Assembly: GCF_022921055.1 (NCBI RefSeq)
Contig: NZ_CP095061.1
Coordinates: 3,263,501 to 3,327,500 of the forward strand
Length of the DNA stretch: 64,000 nucleotides
Direction of reading: 5' to 3'
DNA from: Hymenobacter volaticus
Lineage (GTDB): Bacteria > Bacteroidota > Bacteroidia > Cytophagales > Hymenobacteraceae
A program made the translations under genes and the position numbers. Below are positions 63,015 through 64,000 of the stretch, one piece after another. Numbering within the stretch: the stretch's first letter is position 1; every line of letters begins with the position of its first letter. The notes under the pieces are model-generated. The model saw only the letters and a list, made by a program, of their open reading frames with translations. It was not told the DNA's origin and ran no database searches.

Positions 63015-63845
63015 TTATGCTTTGACCATGTATTTGAGGAGCGGGTTCTTCTTGATGCTCTTCAGCCCATCAACTACCGATTCGGCGTTTTGGCGGGCGC
63101 CGGCCTCGATGGTGTGGGTGTGGTCGGTGGCGTTGAAGTACGTGCTTTTCACTTTCGCCTCGCCTTCCTTGTCGTATTTGTCGGCAACAATTTTGTTGAG
63201 GTCAATGAAGTAGGCACCGCCTTGCTTGGCGGCTTCGGAGGCCCACAGGCCGTAGTCGGCGGTGGCGCGGTTGGCTTTGCCGGCAGTCCAGGTATTGCGT
63301 GGAATGGGCGAGCAAACATAGACCGTGGCGCCTTTGGCTTTGGCCTCGGCAATGAATTGGCGTAGGTACCAACCGTAGCTGTGCACCACTTCCTGTTGCT
63401 TCTTGATGGGGTTGAAGATTTCTTGGCTTTCGTCGCCGTTGCTTTTGATGGTGCCCCGCGCCCGGGCCGTATCGGCTAGCGGGCCGTTGTCGTTGTGGCC
63501 GAACTGCATGATCACGAAGTCGCCGGGCTTGATATTCGCTTGCACTTTGTCCCAGAGGCCGTTGGTGCGGAACGTTCGGCTGCTGGTGCCGCCGAGGGCG
63601 TTGTTGCGCACCGCAAGGCGGGTGGTATCGAAATGAGCCGGCAGGAAATTGCCCCACCCCCATAGGCCACCGTCGCCCTTGCCTTTGCCATTCTTCACCG
63701 TCGAATCACCAATCAGGAACAGTGTTGGTTTCTTGGAAGCTTGCGGCAAGATGGTGAAAGCAGAAAGGGCAAGTAGCACGAGCAACAAGCTGTAGGTTAA
63801 AACTCCTTTGCTGCGCTGCGTGCTTTCGTGTGGTTGGTGTTTCAT
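63015..63845 (-). CDS. Rhamnogalacturonan acetylesterase (CE12, SGNH hydrolase)
   Basis: The 276-residue protein has an N-terminal hydrophobic signal or anchor (GVLTYSLLLVLLALSAFTIL). Block I is LFLIGDSTVKNG with nucleophile Ser48. Gly/Asn of the oxyanion hole are in NNALGGTSSRTF, block III is QFGHND at 114-119, and the catalytic Asp241/His244 are in DHTHT. It lacks the N-terminal binding domain of the CE12 protein at 57559. It should deacetylate rhamnogalacturonan in the periplasm. The promoter should lie in the short space before repeat copy 11. Confidence 0.93.
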   Translation of the reverse strand: MKHQPHESTQRSKGVLTYSLLLVLLALSAFTILPQASKKPTLFLIGDSTVKNGKGKGDGGLWGWGNFLPAHFDTTRLAVRNNALGGTSSRTFRTNGLWDKVQANIKPGDFVIMQFGHNDNGPLADTARARGTIKSNGDESQEIFNPIKKQQEVVHSYGWYLRQFIAEAKAKGATVYVCSPIPRNTWTAGKANRATADYGLWASEAAKQGGAYFIDLNKIVADKYDKEGEAKVKSTYFNATDHTHTIEAGARQNAESVVDGLKSIKKNPLLKYMVKA

Positions 63846-63882
63846 TCGTTTAATTTTTAGTCTCTATACAAACTATTTATCT

Positions 63883-64000
63883 GTCATGCTGAGCGCAGTG
63901 CAACGAAGCCGAAGCATCTCGCTAGTGTGTTAAATGCCTTACTATCGTAACGAGTCGAGTGAGATGCTTCGATCCCTGGCTTGATGCGCCACATGCTCCG
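63883..64000. repeat. Palindromic intergenic repeat, copy 11 (runs to the window edge)
   Basis: The left arm carries an insertion (GCGCAGTGCAACGAAGCC), then a degenerate right arm (GAGTGAGATGCTTCGATCC) and the TGGCTTGATGCGCC ending also seen at 61711. The neighbouring gene on the right is outside the window. Confidence 0.85.

Noticed and set aside
14244..64000. CRISPR array made of the GTCATGCTGAGC repeats
   Set aside because: Copies are kilobases apart, are palindromic over their whole length and have no regular spacer array or cas genes.

Overview
The window looks like chromosome of a Hymenobacter-like bacterium (Bacteroidota, Cytophagales). The evidence is high-GC coding sequence with AT-richer gaps, a type IX secretion (Por) C-terminal sorting domain on an SBBP-repeat protein, promoter motifs of the Bacteroidota TAnnTTTG type, weak or absent Shine-Dalgarno sequences, and an abundant palindromic intergenic repeat whose arms begin GTCATGCTGAGC. 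The genus is inferred; no rRNA or marker gene is present. I see no tRNA, rRNA, CRISPR array, complete insertion sequence or prophage.

Layout. 1-4.2 kb: two tandem secreted SBBP beta-propeller proteins, the first cut by the left edge. 4.6-8.8 kb: a leftward run with a DUF3891 protein, a small membrane protein, a PmtA-like methyltransferase and a Tat-exported flavin amine oxidase. 9.1-14.1 kb: a SulP transporter, a translationally coupled RsbQ-like hydrolase and PAS histidine kinase, and an SDR. 14.5-28.0 kb: UvrA lacking the UvrB-binding insert, a DinB protein, an oligogalacturonate lyase-like protein, an AI-2E family permease, a Bcr/CflA exporter, a HAD phosphatase, a DUF1080 protein, an LRR-kinase fusion and DoxX. 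28.2-35.4 kb: a CAT-like acyltransferase, a HipA-like kinase/DUF3037 pair, a D-aminoacylase, SelO and a yellow/MRJP-type protein. 35.6-41.2 kb: a truncated SMP-30 relic, a large multi-PAS histidine kinase and two DUF2382 stress proteins. 41.2-42.7 kb: a cysteine-synthase family gene behind a textbook SAM-I riboswitch with its own terminator and promoter. 42.9-51.9 kb: an SDR, two small proteins, a WYL regulator/DinB pair with a palindromic operator, a TIGR02594 protein, an AraC regulator, an NTF2-like protein, a second amine oxidase (frameshifted) and a RecE-like nuclease. 52.6-64 kb: a cyclase, a large GH63-like glucosidase (frameshifted), an SDR, then a rhamnogalacturonan/pectin set (two CE12 esterases, a frameshifted GH105 and a GH43-like protein) interrupted by a D-lactate dehydrogenase.

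Three observations span the window. (1) Four genes (selO, amine oxidase, GH63-like, GH105) are each broken by one missing base. Two of these fall in runs of four C where five restore the frame, which suggests indel errors in the assembly or, less likely, recent decay. (2) A palindromic repeat of about 95 bp occurs at eleven loci. It is only in gaps that follow the 3' end of a gene and is absent from all ten divergent gaps, which fits a terminator-like or REP-like element. (3) The most interesting functional units are the SAM-I switch, the RsbQ-like/PAS-kinase couple, the HipA-like/DUF3037 overlap and the LRR-kinase fusion. I found no clearly undescribed system; these units are the best candidates for follow-up.
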